42,870 bases of DNA from a bacterium (GTDB lineage: Bacteria > Desulfobacterota > JAPLJL01): positions 42,885 to 85,754 of the forward strand of contig JAQTNV010000008.1 in assembly GCA_028713675.1 (NCBI GenBank), written 5' to 3'. The notes beneath the pieces are model-generated. The model saw only the letters and a list, made by a program, of their open reading frames with translations. It had not been told where the DNA came from and made no database searches. The position numbers and the translations under genes were made by a program. The stretch's first letter is position 1. Each line of letters opens with the position of its first letter. Positions 8,204-16,824 of the stretch are shown here, one piece after another.

Positions 8204-9526
8204 ATGAATAAAACTGTTTCTCCGGAAGATGGGCGCGCCGAAGTTTTCCTTAGCGATACCAGGCTTGGAATCGCGCCGGCGGTGAGCGAAGTCTTTGAAC
8301 ATTTTGGCGGCGGCGGAAAGCTCCTCCGTTCCAGCCGGGATGTCTACATCAAGGTCAATGCCGTGGGTTCGGAGTCCTACGTCTATACCGATCCGGAGGT
8401 TCTGCGCGAGACCATCCTCTACTTCCGCCGGTGCGGGGCCCGCACGATCTATGTCATGGATAACTGCACCCAGGCCAACTTCACGCGCCTGGTTTTTCAG
8501 GCCACCGGGTATCTCCGGATCTGCCGGGAAACCGGTGCCGTTCCGGTCTTTCTGGATGAAACCCCGGCCTTCCCGGTGTTCCTGGAAGGCCTCGAGGAAT
8601 TCATCGACATCTCGCGCTTCGTGTTTGAACGGCTGGTCGAGCGGGGCGCCGAGAACCTCTATCTCTCCCTGCCCAAGCTCAAGACCCACAGCATGTCCCA
8701 GGTGACCCTCTCCATCAAGAACCAGTTCGGGCTGGTGCACCAGCGGAGCCGCATCGCGGACCACAACTACCGCCTCCACCAGAAGTTCGCCGACATCTAC
8801 CGCGTGCTCCGGCCGGACTTCGTCCTGATCGACGGCCTGATCGCCACCAACCACGGCCATTATCCCTCGGCGTACAACGCCCCCAAATGCGTGGTGCCGA
8901 TGGACCTCCTCCTCGGCGGGCCCGACCCGCTGGCCGTTGACGTCGCGGGCGCCGCCCTGCTCGGCTTCAGCGTGGCCGAGGTCAAGCACCTGGATCTCTG
9001 CCGCGCGGCCGGTATCGGCCAGGGCGAGCTGGCCCGGATCGATCTCGTCAACCGGCACCTGTTCGAGGAACGCCGGCAGCACTTCACCTGCGAACTGCTG
9101 GACGACTACCCGCCGGACATCACTTTTCTCCGGGGCCGGGAGCGCTGCTGCCGGGAGGGTTGCCGCCGCAACACCGAGAACATCGTCGAGATGCTGTACC
9201 GCGACTACGGCGGCAGGGGCGGATTTACCATCCTGATGGGCAAGGGCATTGACCGGCAGGCGGTCGAGGCCGTCCGGGGCCGGGCGCACCTCGCGGGCGG
9301 ATGCGCTATCCAGGATTATGGGGTTTTCCTCCGAGAGCGCCTGGGCGCGCGCAACGTGACCATGAGCCCGGGATGCAACGACCTGGCCAAATCAACCGCC
9401 GGCCTCTGCCGGCTGATGGGGGTTCACCCTCTCCGGATGACGCGGGTGAACCTGGCGCGTTCCGCGGTGCTGTTCATTACCGCCAAGCTCAAGGGCTCGC
9501 AAGCCAATATTGTCCCCCTGATCTGA
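8204..9526 (+). CDS. DUF362 domain protein
   Basis: This 440-aa protein carries the DUF362 signature: DVYIKVNAVGS near residue 45, then LYLSLPKLKTHSMSQVTLS and KNQFGLVHQ (residues about 155-180), FADIYRVLRPDFVLIDGL, and GGPDPLAVDVAGAALLGF. The biochemical role of DUF362 is not settled; some members are fused to 4Fe-4S ferredoxin domains. This one has no ferredoxin CxxCxxC pattern, but its C-terminal third has a cysteine-rich patch (CCREGC) and further cysteines around SPGCNDL. It starts at ATG 8204 with GAGG about 8 nt upstream and AAAGGAG further back. It is co-oriented with the flavoprotein gene, 360 bp downstream, across the candidate RNA. Confidence 0.8.
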   Translation: MNKTVSPEDGRAEVFLSDTRLGIAPAVSEVFEHFGGGGKLLRSSRDVYIKVNAVGSESYVYTDPEVLRETILYFRRCGARTIYVMDNCTQANFTRLVFQATGYLRICRETGAVPVFLDETPAFPVFLEGLEEFIDISRFVFERLVERGAENLYLSLPKLKTHSMSQVTLSIKNQFGLVHQRSRIADHNYRLHQKFADIYRVLRPDFVLIDGLIATNHGHYPSAYNAPKCVVPMDLLLGGPDPLAVDVAGAALLGFSVAEVKHLDLCRAAGIGQGELARIDLVNRHLFEERRQHFTCELLDDYPPDITFLRGRERCCREGCRRNTENIVEMLYRDYGGRGGFTILMGKGIDRQAVEAVRGRAHLAGGCAIQDYGVFLRERLGARNVTMSPGCNDLAKSTAGLCRLMGVHPLRMTRVNLARSAVLFITAKLKGSQANIVPLI

Positions 9527-9904
9527 TCTGACCCCCTCTCCTCTCCGAGCCGTAGGCTCTTACCCTCCGGCCTGTAAGCCCTACGGGCTGGAAGCGGAGC
9601 CGGAGGCCCCACCCTCCCCCTCAGCTTGCCCCGCCAGAGGCGGGGAGGGGGGAAAAATTCACCCTGGAGAAAAATGGTGAGGGTGAAAAATTAACCCCGC
9701 GTGTTGCCGCGGGGTCACCTTATTCCGTCATTCCGGTCTTGACTAAGCCTGCCCCGGACTTGATGCGGGGGAATCAAATTCTCTTGTTAGTATGTCATTC
9801 CCGACCTGATCGGGAATCCATTTTTTCAACCCTGGATCCCCGCTGGAGGTTGTCCCGTACTCTGATCCGGGACGGGGAAGACAAAGAGGAAATGGTTTCC
9901 CTGC
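9527..9904. repeat. repeat-rich intergenic region with several palindromes
   Basis: No supportable gene. The stretch holds several small inverted repeats: GAGCC/GGCTC-type pairs around 9548-9610, CCCCGCG/CGCGGGG near 9694-9714, and the motif TCATTCCCGACCTGATCGGG near 9793-9813, which has the look of a dispersed REP-type element. A 63-codon frame at 9739-9930 is a translated repeat, not a gene. Confidence 0.6.
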
Positions 9905-10855
9905 TCAAACCCTTGGTTTCAGCTGCTTGAGCCGGATCAGGCCCGGCCGGATCTCGAAAGCCGCCGGCAGGAAGCCCGGGTTTTCCCCGTCGAGGTCGAG
10001 GGAAACCCGGTCGGGGCTCTCGGCTTCGAGCTGCCGGCCCCGGAAGCGCGCGACCCGCGGGAGGGAAAGATGCTCCCCCCGGTAGGTTCGGAGCGTGTAC
10101 CGGAGCGCCCCGATCGGGCTTAAATCCCCGGCCACGATGATGTCGAAAATACCGTCGTCGGGCCGGCTCCCCGGGGCGAAGCGCATCCCTCCTCCCGCGT
10201 ATTCCCCCAGGGCGAGGTAAACGGCAAAGACCTTCTCCTCCCGGACCGGACCGCCGTCGACCCGATAGCGGACCCGCTTGTTCCGGTAACGGGCCGAGGC
10301 CCGGAGGCCCCCGATCAGGAAGGCCGGCCTGGTCCCGAAGCGCTTGGAGCTCAGGTTCACCAACCGGTCCACCTCCCCGCCGATGCCGAGGCTCGCCATA
10401 TTGATGAAATAACGCCGGGCCGGGAGATCGCGGTGGTCGTGGAATGAAACCAGGCCCACGTCGGCGGGGGAGAAATCCCTCCCCTTCAGGGTTTCCGCCC
10501 TCCGCGGGAGCGGGAGATTCCGGACCCCGAGGGTCCGGGCCAGGTCGCCCCCCGTGCCGGAAGGGAAGATCGCCAGGACCGCCCCGGGGTTGACCGGCTT
10601 TTCCCCGTCGAAAAAACCATTGACCACCTCGTGGTTGGTACCGTCCCCCCCCACCGCGATCAGCATCTCGTATCCGCGGGCCAGCGCCTCCCGGGAAAGC
10701 CCGGCGGCCTCGCCCGTCCGGCCGGTGAGCGCGAAGTCGAAGGGACCGAGCGCGGCCCGGATCGCCTCCCGCATCCGGGGCCAGTCCCGCCCCGTCCGCC
10801 CGCCCGCGGAGTGAGGATTAACCACCGCGAATGATTTGAAATTATTATCCCCCAT
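9905..10855 (-). CDS. diacylglycerol kinase family lipid kinase
   Basis: This 316-aa protein of the DAGK catalytic family (YegS/DgkB-like) has the nucleotide-binding start FAVVNPHSAGGRTGRDWP (residues 8-25). The phosphate-binding GGDGT lies in LIAVGGDGTNHEVVNGF (about residues 70-86), and FPSGTGGDLART follows at about 102-113. The C-terminal half is the beta-sandwich with SPADVGLVSF and MRFAPGSRPDDGIFDI. Such enzymes use ATP to phosphorylate diacylglycerol, sphingoid bases or related lipids at the inner face of the membrane. The gene converges on the DUF362 gene. With the alkyl-DHAP-synthase-like protein nearby, a role in ether or glycerolipid recycling is plausible but is inference. Confidence 0.88.
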   Translation of the reverse strand: MGDNNFKSFAVVNPHSAGGRTGRDWPRMREAIRAALGPFDFALTGRTGEAAGLSREALARGYEMLIAVGGDGTNHEVVNGFFDGEKPVNPGAVLAIFPSGTGGDLARTLGVRNLPLPRRAETLKGRDFSPADVGLVSFHDHRDLPARRYFINMASLGIGGEVDRLVNLSSKRFGTRPAFLIGGLRASARYRNKRVRYRVDGGPVREEKVFAVYLALGEYAGGGMRFAPGSRPDDGIFDIIVAGDLSPIGALRYTLRTYRGEHLSLPRVARFRGRQLEAESPDRVSLDLDGENPGFLPAAFEIRPGLIRLKQLKPRV

Positions 10856-10965
10856 TCCGTGCCCCCGTCATCATGCCGATTATATCATCCCCCCTGCCCC
10901 GAAACGCCCGCGGCAATATCAAGCAGCGGAACGCAGTTCCGCCCTCCTTCGCAGACGCTTCGAAG

Positions 10966-11004
10966 AAAAAAAAACGGGAAGAGGCTCCGCTGCCTCCTCC
11001 CGTT
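10966..11004 (-). terminator. Rho-independent terminator after the HhH lipoprotein gene
   Basis: Read on the minus strand, a 13-bp stem (AACGGGAGGAGGC with GCCTCTTCCCGTT, one G-T pair) encloses a 6-nt loop and runs into nine T residues. It lies about 40 bp after the stop codon. Confidence 0.92.
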
Positions 11005-11044
11005 GGCTCTTATCAACAACAAAAATACTATTGGGAAGCTCGTC

Positions 11045-11731
11045 TTACTTCGGGGCCGCCCCTTTCTTGTGGGTGGCTTTCTTTTGAGCGGCTTTCTTCT
11101 TTGAAGCTTTGTGAACGGCTTTCTTCTTCGCCGCGTCCTTCTTGGCCGGCTTCATGGTGGTCTCGCCCTCGACCACGACCAGGTCCTGGATCTTGGCCAA
11201 TTCCTTCTTGGTGATTCCTTTCACCGCCAGGAGATCTTCCGCGGAACCGAAATCCGCCTTTTTGCGCTTGGCAATGATCGCCTTGGCCAGTTTCTGGTTA
11301 ATCCCCGGCAGAAGGCAAAGTTGGTGAACGTTGGCAGTATTGATGTTCACCACGTCCTTGGGCACGACGGGAACCGCCGGGACCACCGGAGGGGTAATGG
11401 GAGCCGGGGGAACGATCTTGGTCAGATTGATATTTTGCCCGGTCAGGGTTTTCCCGTTCTCAACCATGATCCCTACCAGCGGCTTCGAATCATAACCTTC
11501 CTTTTTGGCTTCCACGTCATATTGGCCGGCCGGCACCCCACTGATGGAATAAGCCCCGGAATCATCCGTGGCGGCGGTCAGGGCAACTCCCGTGACGGAA
11601 ACTGTGATCCCCGCGTTACCCGTCGCGGCGTTATCCAGGGTGGCTTTCCCTTCGATTGTGCCGGGCTTCTTCGCGCAGGCAAAAACCAGAACCAAACCCA
11701 GAGCCAGAGAAACATACGCAACCTTCTTCAT
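11045..11731 (-). CDS. lipoprotein with carboxypeptidase-regulatory-like domain, ComEA-type helix-hairpin-helix and Lys/Ala-rich tail
   Basis: This 228-aa protein has four parts. Residues 1-19 are a lipoprotein signal with lipobox VFAC (Cys19). Residues about 24-105 are a carboxypeptidase-regulatory-like beta-sandwich (TDDSGAYSISGVPAGQYDVE). A proline/valine linker follows. Residues about 125-190 are a tandem helix-hairpin-helix of the ComEA type, with VNINTANVHQLCLLPGI and ADFGSAEDLLAVKGITKKEL. The last 40 residues are a histone-H1-like tail of Lys, Ala and His. ComEA-type HhH domains bind double-stranded DNA, so a surface or periplasmic DNA-binding role is likely. The start is fixed by AGGAGGG 8-14 nt upstream, and a strong terminator follows. 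It could serve DNA uptake or envelope-DNA attachment. Confidence 0.85.
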   Translation of the reverse strand: MKKVAYVSLALGLVLVFACAKKPGTIEGKATLDNAATGNAGITVSVTGVALTAATDDSGAYSISGVPAGQYDVEAKKEGYDSKPLVGIMVENGKTLTGQNINLTKIVPPAPITPPVVPAVPVVPKDVVNINTANVHQLCLLPGINQKLAKAIIAKRKKADFGSAEDLLAVKGITKKELAKIQDLVVVEGETTMKPAKKDAAKKKAVHKASKKKAAQKKATHKKGAAPK

Positions 11732-12220
11732 TTCTGAATCCCTCCTGAAAATATGGTTAGTGCATTCCCCTCGGCCTCACGGCCGCGATATAAAACGTTC
11801 CGCCTGCTCCTCAGGCGAACGATAATTTGTCAGCATTTTATTACCATGAGACAATAAATTCAAATGCCCTTGACGGGGAATCCTCATTAAGATGAGCGAG
11901 ACAACCTTTGATTTTTTAAAAGAGCTGTTTTGACCAATTCCCCGTCCGGAAATATAATTGGCACCATCGGATGACATAATCTCTTTCTAACCGGTTCCAG
12001 GAATGAAGCTCCCCGCGGCAAGACCGCGGGGTATCTAAAGCAAAAAAACTCTTAAGTTATCTGTTGTCATTCCTGCGACTTGTCCTGAGTATGGTCGAAG
12101 GAAAGCAGGAATCCAGAAAAACAAAATAACTGGATTCCGCATCAAGTGCGGAATGACGGAAACAAGGTAACCCCGTGGCAAGACCACAGGGAATTGCAAG
12201 TTAAACCAGGAAAGGGCCAG
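11732..12220. repeat. intergenic region with palindromic repeats
   Basis: No convincing gene; a 66-codon minus-strand frame (11777-11977) has no ribosome binding site and an unlikely composition. The right half holds palindromes: CCCCGCGG-CAAGA-CCGCGGGG at 12011-12031, ATTCCGCA/TGCGGAAT near 12134-12154, and CCCCGTGG-CAAGA-CCACAGGG at 12171-12191. The last is a variant of the first. They flank the lipocalin gene on its upstream side. Confidence 0.6.
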
Positions 12221-12919
12221 ATGAAAAAAATAATTTTGGGGATCTTGCTTCTGTTTTTCTTCGCCGGCTGCGCCCCGACCACGACGGAACGCCTGCATCT
12301 GCCGATGTTGCAGACAGTGCCGCACGTGGATCTCGACCGGTACCTCGGCACCTGGTACGACATCGCGAGCTTCCCGCAGAAATTCCAGCGGGGATGCACC
12401 GCTTCGACCGCGCTCTACACCAGGCGTCCGGACGGGGAGGTGGACGTCCTCAACCGTTGCCGTCAGGGGTCGCTGGACGGGAAGTTGAAGTCGGCCCAGG
12501 GCCGCGCGCGGGTCGTCGACCAGGCCACGAACGCAAAGCTCGAGGTCAGCTTCTTCCGCCCCTTCTGGGGCGACTACTGGATCATCGATCTCGGGACCGG
12601 CTATGAGTACGCGGTCGTCGGCCACCCCAGCCGCGACTATCTCTGGATTCTCAGCCGCACACCGCAGCTGGACCGCGCCGTCTATGACGGGATACTTGCG
12701 CGGCTCCGGGCGCAGGGCTACGAGGTGGAACGGCTGAACCGCACGCTGCAGCCGGAGAGCAGCTCGAAAGGCAAATCCAATATCTGTGAAGTGGGGAGAG
12801 ATCAGACCTGCAATGACAATCCGCTAATCTCGTCTTTGCACGGCACCTGTCAAACGGATCATACCTGCACGTGCAAAAGTGGTTTCGCGAAGAACCCTGA
12901 ATCGGGACGCTGCCTTTAG
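12221..12919 (+). CDS. bacterial lipocalin (Blc-like) lipoprotein with EGF-like C-terminal tail
   Basis: This 232-aa protein has lipobox FAGC (Cys17), so it should be a membrane-anchored lipoprotein. Residues about 30-180 are a lipocalin barrel, with the diagnostic RYLGTWYDIASFPQKFQRGC, then VLNRCRQGSL, YWIIDLG and YEYAVVGHPSRDYLWILSR. Blc-type lipocalins bind fatty acids or lysophospholipids at the outer membrane. The last 45 residues are unusual: six cysteines spaced C-x7-C-x12-C-x5-C-x-C-x12-C, the EGF-like pattern, ending in GFAKNPESGRCL. The ATG at 12221 with AGGAAAGGG upstream is preferred over a frame extension starting at 12146, because the signal peptide starts there. Confidence 0.88.
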   Translation: MKKIILGILLLFFFAGCAPTTTERLHLPMLQTVPHVDLDRYLGTWYDIASFPQKFQRGCTASTALYTRRPDGEVDVLNRCRQGSLDGKLKSAQGRARVVDQATNAKLEVSFFRPFWGDYWIIDLGTGYEYAVVGHPSRDYLWILSRTPQLDRAVYDGILARLRAQGYEVERLNRTLQPESSSKGKSNICEVGRDQTCNDNPLISSLHGTCQTDHTCTCKSGFAKNPESGRCL

Positions 12920-13004
12920 TCCGGCCTGGAGGCGTTATCGCTTTGCCTGCCGGGGCGATGATTTGCCATCTTCCTGAGCTGTAGGTTTTTGCTGCGCCTG
13001 GTGA

Positions 13005-13916
13005 TTACATTTCATTCTTGGTGGCAATAAAAACAAAAGCGCCGGTGGTATTTCTGATTCGATTACTCTTGGTATTTTTCCGTAATATCATGCCGCCGAC
13101 AGACCACCATATTTTGTGAAGTAACTGGACAGGATAAACTATCGATTTGGAAATGAATCTCGGTGCATAAGGAAAAAGGCTCATGCTCGCCTGCGCCATG
13201 AGTACCGGCCATTTTTCGCTGGGCGCCAACTTCTCGATCGTGAATCCGGCAAACTGAAGGGAATTGAAGGTTCCTAAATGGGTATGATGATAAAAACTGT
13301 CTCCATGAAACGGTTCAAGAAAAGCAACGGTTCCAATAATTTTTCCATGGGGTTTCAGCACCCGGTAAGCTTCGCGCATCATTACGAAAGGAAATCGGAT
13401 GTGCTCCAGAACCGCGATCGATAAAATGAATGAAAAAGTTTCGGATTTGAAAGGAAGCGCGTGAGCATCGCCGAGAATAAGCGCTTTTTCTGAATCATAA
13501 TCCAAGCCGACCCATTCAAACCCGGCACGTTCACAAACGGATTTATGAACGGCGTTACCGCAACCAAGGTCCAGCATCAAGCTGTCGGATGACTTGGCCT
13601 TGGGAAAGAAGCTTACGATTTCCTCGGATAAACGCTCGGGAATCTCAACCCCGGAATAATCCACTTCCGGATTATTATTTATCGTTAATGGTTCAAACTG
13701 AAAGCCTTCTTTCGGCAGCAAAGTGGTTCCCAGTTCGAATTGCAGGTCGTATTTCCTGGGCTTCCTCAATCGCATATCCAGGCAACCGGAAGCGTTATAT
13801 TTGTACGTCAGGCCGCATTTCAAACACTGGACATCTCCGTCTGTCGCGAGCACCTGCTGTCCGCATTGAGGGCAGGCCAGGCTATTTCTTATATTGTCTG
13901 AGACTGAAGGTCGCAT
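13005..13916 (-). CDS. SAM-dependent class I methyltransferase with N-terminal zinc ribbon
   Basis: Residues 15-34 form a zinc ribbon (C15-x2-C18 and C31-x2-C34, a Trm112-like stretch). Residues about 113-121 hold SAM motif I, LMLDLGCGN. Motif II-III regions follow: VGLDYDSEKALILGDAHALP and FILSIAVLEHIRFP, then VLKPHGKIIG. This is the methyltransferase-11 type, often found near glycan or quinone genes and acting on small molecules or sugars. The substrate is not predictable. The start is uncertain: the ATG at 13916 is chosen, but a TTG two codons earlier (13922) is possible and neither has a good Shine-Dalgarno site. Confidence 0.82.
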   Translation of the reverse strand: MRPSVSDNIRNSLACPQCGQQVLATDGDVQCLKCGLTYKYNASGCLDMRLRKPRKYDLQFELGTTLLPKEGFQFEPLTINNNPEVDYSGVEIPERLSEEIVSFFPKAKSSDSLMLDLGCGNAVHKSVCERAGFEWVGLDYDSEKALILGDAHALPFKSETFSFILSIAVLEHIRFPFVMMREAYRVLKPHGKIIGTVAFLEPFHGDSFYHHTHLGTFNSLQFAGFTIEKLAPSEKWPVLMAQASMSLFPYAPRFISKSIVYPVQLLHKIWWSVGGMILRKNTKSNRIRNTTGAFVFIATKNEM

Positions 13917-13980
13917 TTCCAAGGTTTCTGTCGTGATTAACGTCTGATTTTACTAAAGGCCGCAGTAAATAATTATTATT

Positions 13981-15453
13981 TTACCCCACTCTCTTAAAAT
14001 CGATATATCCGCGCTGCACATCCGTGCTGACCAGCTGCACGCGGAGCCGGTGGCCGACATCCATGCCTTCAAAGCCGATTTCCAGTCTTCCCTCCACCGG
14101 CGGATGCAGAAGCCGGACCCAGGTGCCTTTGTCGGACGCGCCGGTGACGATGGCGTCGAACTGCTCCCCGACCCTGGATTCCAGGAGGATGGCCGCGGCG
14201 GATTTCCTGACCTGCCTTTCCACTTTTTTCGCCGCGTCTTCCTCTTCGGTGCAGTGTTTCGCGAGCTTTTCCAATTCGTCGTTCTCGTAGGGGCAGGCGC
14301 GCCCCGCCAGGGCCGCCTTCAGCAGCCGCTGGACAATCAAATCGGGATATCTCCGGTTCGGGGCGGTGGAGTGAGTATAATCCTTGACCGCCAGGCCGAA
14401 GTGCCCGGCGGATTCTTCTCCTGGAAGCTCGACCACGTATTCACCCGCGCCCAGCAGCTTGATGACGCTGAGCGAAAGATCGGGGAAACGAAGAGGATCC
14501 CGCTTTTTCTCGGATAATAAAAATTGATTCAGGGCCTCGGGGTCAGGTTTCTCAGGCAAGGCCGAGCCCCGCTCCGCGGCCAGCCCGACGATCCGGTCCC
14601 AGCGTTTGGGAACGCGGACAACCCGCCGCAAAGACGCAAGCCTTTTGGACGCGAGATATCCGGCGGCCGCGCCGTTGGCCGCGATCATGAACTCTTCAAT
14701 GAGATCCCTGGCCCGGTTCTTGTTTTCTGCTTCCAGGCCCTTGAGCTCATCCCCGTCAAAAACCGGGCGGGGCTCGATGGTTTCGAGATCCAGCGCGCCG
14801 CGCTGGTGCCGGAGCACCTTCATTTTCTGGGCCGCGCGGTCCTGGAGCTGAAGGTTCTCGGCGAGACCGCTGATCGCGCCGATCCCGGGAGGCATCGGCC
14901 CGCCGCCCTCCAGCCATCCGGCCACGCCGCGGTAGGCCAGCTGGGCCCGGTTCCGCACCACGGCCCGATAAAGGTCCGAGCCCTGAAGCGATCCATCAAC
15001 GGCGACTATCACTTCAGCAACGACGGCCAGCCGGTCCGAGTCCGGATTGAGGGAGGTCAGGTCCGTGGAGAGTTTCTCCGGCAGCATCGGGAAAGTCGCG
15101 GCCGCCGTGTAAACCGAAGTGGTGTTCTGCCGCGCGTGATCATCCAGGGCCGACCGCTTTTTCACGATCGCGTCAACATCGGCAACGGCGACCAGGACCT
15201 TGACGGCCCCGCAGGCCTTGGGGTCGGCAACGGTCAGCTGATCCAGGTCACGCGAATCGTCGTTGTCGATGGAGCACCAGAGCAGGTCCCTGAGATCACG
15301 CGTGGATTCCTTCTCCCGGAGCGCCGGTCCTTTTATTCCTTCCAGCTCGGCGAGCGCCGGGGGTGGGAAATCCGGGGAAAGTCCTTTTTCCAGCATCACC
15401 CGATGAGCGATTCTCTTCAGGATCGCGCGGTGCTGTTTGGCGGTATCGGTCAT
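13981..15453 (-). CDS. compact RNB-domain exoribonuclease (RNase II/R family)
   Basis: This 490-aa protein is almost wholly an RNB catalytic domain. The metal-binding cluster reads IDNDDSRDLDQ (D63, D69, D71), followed by VAVADVDAIV, FPMLPEKLSTDLTSLNPD and the HSTAPNRRYPDLIVQRLL stretch typical of RNB proteins. The C-terminal 80 residues look like an S1-type RNA-binding fold (FDAIVTGASDKGTWVRLL). The cold-shock domains of full RNase R (about 750-800 aa) are absent. The fourth aspartate of the classical DxDD motif is Gln72, as I recall for a short RNB subfamily. The role should be 3'-to-5' degradation of RNA in the cytoplasm. It lies directly downstream of the cold-shock gene and its terminator. 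Confidence 0.87.
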   Translation of the reverse strand: MTDTAKQHRAILKRIAHRVMLEKGLSPDFPPPALAELEGIKGPALREKESTRDLRDLLWCSIDNDDSRDLDQLTVADPKACGAVKVLVAVADVDAIVKKRSALDDHARQNTTSVYTAAATFPMLPEKLSTDLTSLNPDSDRLAVVAEVIVAVDGSLQGSDLYRAVVRNRAQLAYRGVAGWLEGGGPMPPGIGAISGLAENLQLQDRAAQKMKVLRHQRGALDLETIEPRPVFDGDELKGLEAENKNRARDLIEEFMIAANGAAAGYLASKRLASLRRVVRVPKRWDRIVGLAAERGSALPEKPDPEALNQFLLSEKKRDPLRFPDLSLSVIKLLGAGEYVVELPGEESAGHFGLAVKDYTHSTAPNRRYPDLIVQRLLKAALAGRACPYENDELEKLAKHCTEEEDAAKKVERQVRKSAAAILLESRVGEQFDAIVTGASDKGTWVRLLHPPVEGRLEIGFEGMDVGHRLRVQLVSTDVQRGYIDFKRVG

Positions 15454-15500
15454 AAGGTCACCGGGTTCATATTAAGAAGGCCCCTGCCTGGAATTGTATT

Positions 15501-15540
15501 TAAATAAAAGCCCCGGAGCCGTTTCCGGCTTCGGGGCTTA
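15501..15540 (-). terminator. terminator after the cold-shock gene
   Basis: On the minus strand, AAGCCCCG-A-AGCCG / CGGCT-C-CGGGGCTT closes a GAAA loop and ends in a T-rich run (TTTTATTT). It lies about 30 bp past the cold-shock stop codon and before the RNase gene. Confidence 0.85.
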
Positions 15541-15568
15541 TTCGGTGTCAAATTACAACTTCTTATCG

Positions 15569-15769
15569 CTATAATTTAACTACCTTCGTGGCTTGCAAAC
15601 CCTTCGGGCCCTCGGTAGCTTCGAATTCCACCCGGTCGCCCTCTTTCAAGGTCTTGAAGCCTTCACCCTGGATGGTGGAAAAATGCACGAAGACATCCTT
15701 TCCACCTTCCTGTTCAATGAAACCAAAACCTTTGCTCTCATTGAACCATTTTACTTTTCCTGCTGTCAT
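15569..15769 (-). CDS. csp: cold-shock protein (CspA family)
   Basis: At 66 aa this is a full-length single cold-shock domain. It carries RNP1 as KGFGFI (residues 13-18) and RNP2 as VFVHF (residues 26-30), and begins [14 protein letters not shown]. These small proteins bind single-stranded RNA/DNA and act as RNA chaperones in the cytoplasm. AAAGGAGG lies 9 nt before the ATG. The gene is monocistronic, bounded by its terminator. Confidence 0.97.
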   Translation of the reverse strand: MTAGKVKWFNESKGFGFIEQEGGKDVFVHFSTIQGEGFKTLKEGDRVEFEATEGPKGLQATKVVKL

Positions 15770-15883
15770 GACTCCATTCCTCCTTTATGAGTATTTAACA
15801 CTATATATAATAAATTTCGATAAAATTCAAGGGGTACCTATTTTTCAGCACAGATTGGCCGGCACCAGGTCCGGCCCGACCGC

Positions 15884-16771
15884 TTAATCCTCCCCCGCCT
15901 TCATCTCGGCCGGGACCGGGGTTTTCTCCGCCATTACCATAATTTTCCGGCCGTCCGTGCTGATCACGATGTCCCCGTTCTCATCGGTCCGATAGATCTT
16001 TGTTCCTCTTTTAATCAGCTTATCCAGCGTCGATTGGGAGAGATGTCCGTCGTTATTTGGGCCAGCGGAGATCACCGCCACCCGGGGTTTGACCCGGTCC
16101 AGAAACGGGATCGAGGTGGAATACTTCGACCCGTGATTACCGACCTTCAGGACTTCGGATCGCAGGTCGGGATTATTCGCCATCAGCCTTTTTTCCGCTT
16201 CCCCCTCGGCATCCCCCATGAAAAGAAAACCAACATCCAGGCAGTTCAGCCTGGCGATCACGCTGTTGTTATTGGCATCGGACCGGGAATGCGAGATCAG
16301 CGGGTCTTCCGGGGCCAGGATGCTCAGGATGATGCCCGGATCCACCGTATATGCCTGGCCGGCCCGGGCGATTTTATATTTGACATCGTTTTTCCGGAGG
16401 CCGGTTAAGAGATCCGCGTAAACCCGGGTATTGGCCCCGAACCCCGGTTCGGTGAAAAGGGCGAAGAAAAAGGTCCCGATCAGATTCTGGAACCCGCCGA
16501 TATGGTCCTCGTGCGGATGGGTGGCAATGACCAGATTCAAACCTTTGATCTTTTGGGATTTGAGGTAATCGCCGACTTTATCCCCGGCCTTTCCGCTCCC
16601 GGAGTCGATCAGGACGGCCTTTTGCCCGGGAGAGATGATCAGGATGGAATCCCCCTCCCCCACATCGATAAAGTGAACCTGGAGATCCTGGGCGGACAGC
16701 CGGAGGGGAAAATAAATAATGATGGACAATATCAGCAGGGGCCATCCGGCCGGCCGGCGTTTCAGAGCCAT
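15884..16771 (-). CDS. secreted ComEC/Rec2-like metallo-beta-lactamase-fold hydrolase
   Basis: This 295-aa protein has a signal-like hydrophobic start (residues 10-27, LSAQ before the mature part) and a metallo-beta-lactamase domain opening LQVHFIDVGEGDSILI. Metal ligands are H85-x-H87-x-D89-H90 in THPHEDHIGG, and FLFMGDAEGEAE and KVGNHGSKYSTS supply the later motifs. This is the stand-alone form of the C-terminal hydrolase domain of ComEC; such domains are thought to act on phosphodiesters such as DNA. It has no membrane channel domain, so it is not ComEC itself. No clear Shine-Dalgarno site precedes the ATG. Confidence 0.85.
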   Translation of the reverse strand: MALKRRPAGWPLLILSIIIYFPLRLSAQDLQVHFIDVGEGDSILIISPGQKAVLIDSGSGKAGDKVGDYLKSQKIKGLNLVIATHPHEDHIGGFQNLIGTFFFALFTEPGFGANTRVYADLLTGLRKNDVKYKIARAGQAYTVDPGIILSILAPEDPLISHSRSDANNNSVIARLNCLDVGFLFMGDAEGEAEKRLMANNPDLRSEVLKVGNHGSKYSTSIPFLDRVKPRVAVISAGPNNDGHLSQSTLDKLIKRGTKIYRTDENGDIVISTDGRKIMVMAEKTPVPAEMKAGED

Positions 16772-16824
16772 AGATTTTAAAGTTTAGTTACTTTGGCAGA
16801 GAAATCATCATTTACCATTGATCT

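Noticed and set aside
8132..9289. 385-codon minus-strand frame
   Set aside because: Antisense to the DUF362 gene and rich in Val/Gly/Asp from reversed codons; no motif.
9739..9930. 63-codon plus-strand frame
   Set aside because: Translated palindromic repeat DNA; no ribosome binding site, and it runs into the end of the lipid kinase gene.
11777..11977. 66-codon minus-strand frame
   Set aside because: No ribosome binding site, no motif, and it lies in a repeat-rich gap.
15884..16771. Full ComEC DNA-uptake channel
   Set aside because: Only the metallo-beta-lactamase-fold domain with a signal peptide is present; the polytopic competence domain is missing.
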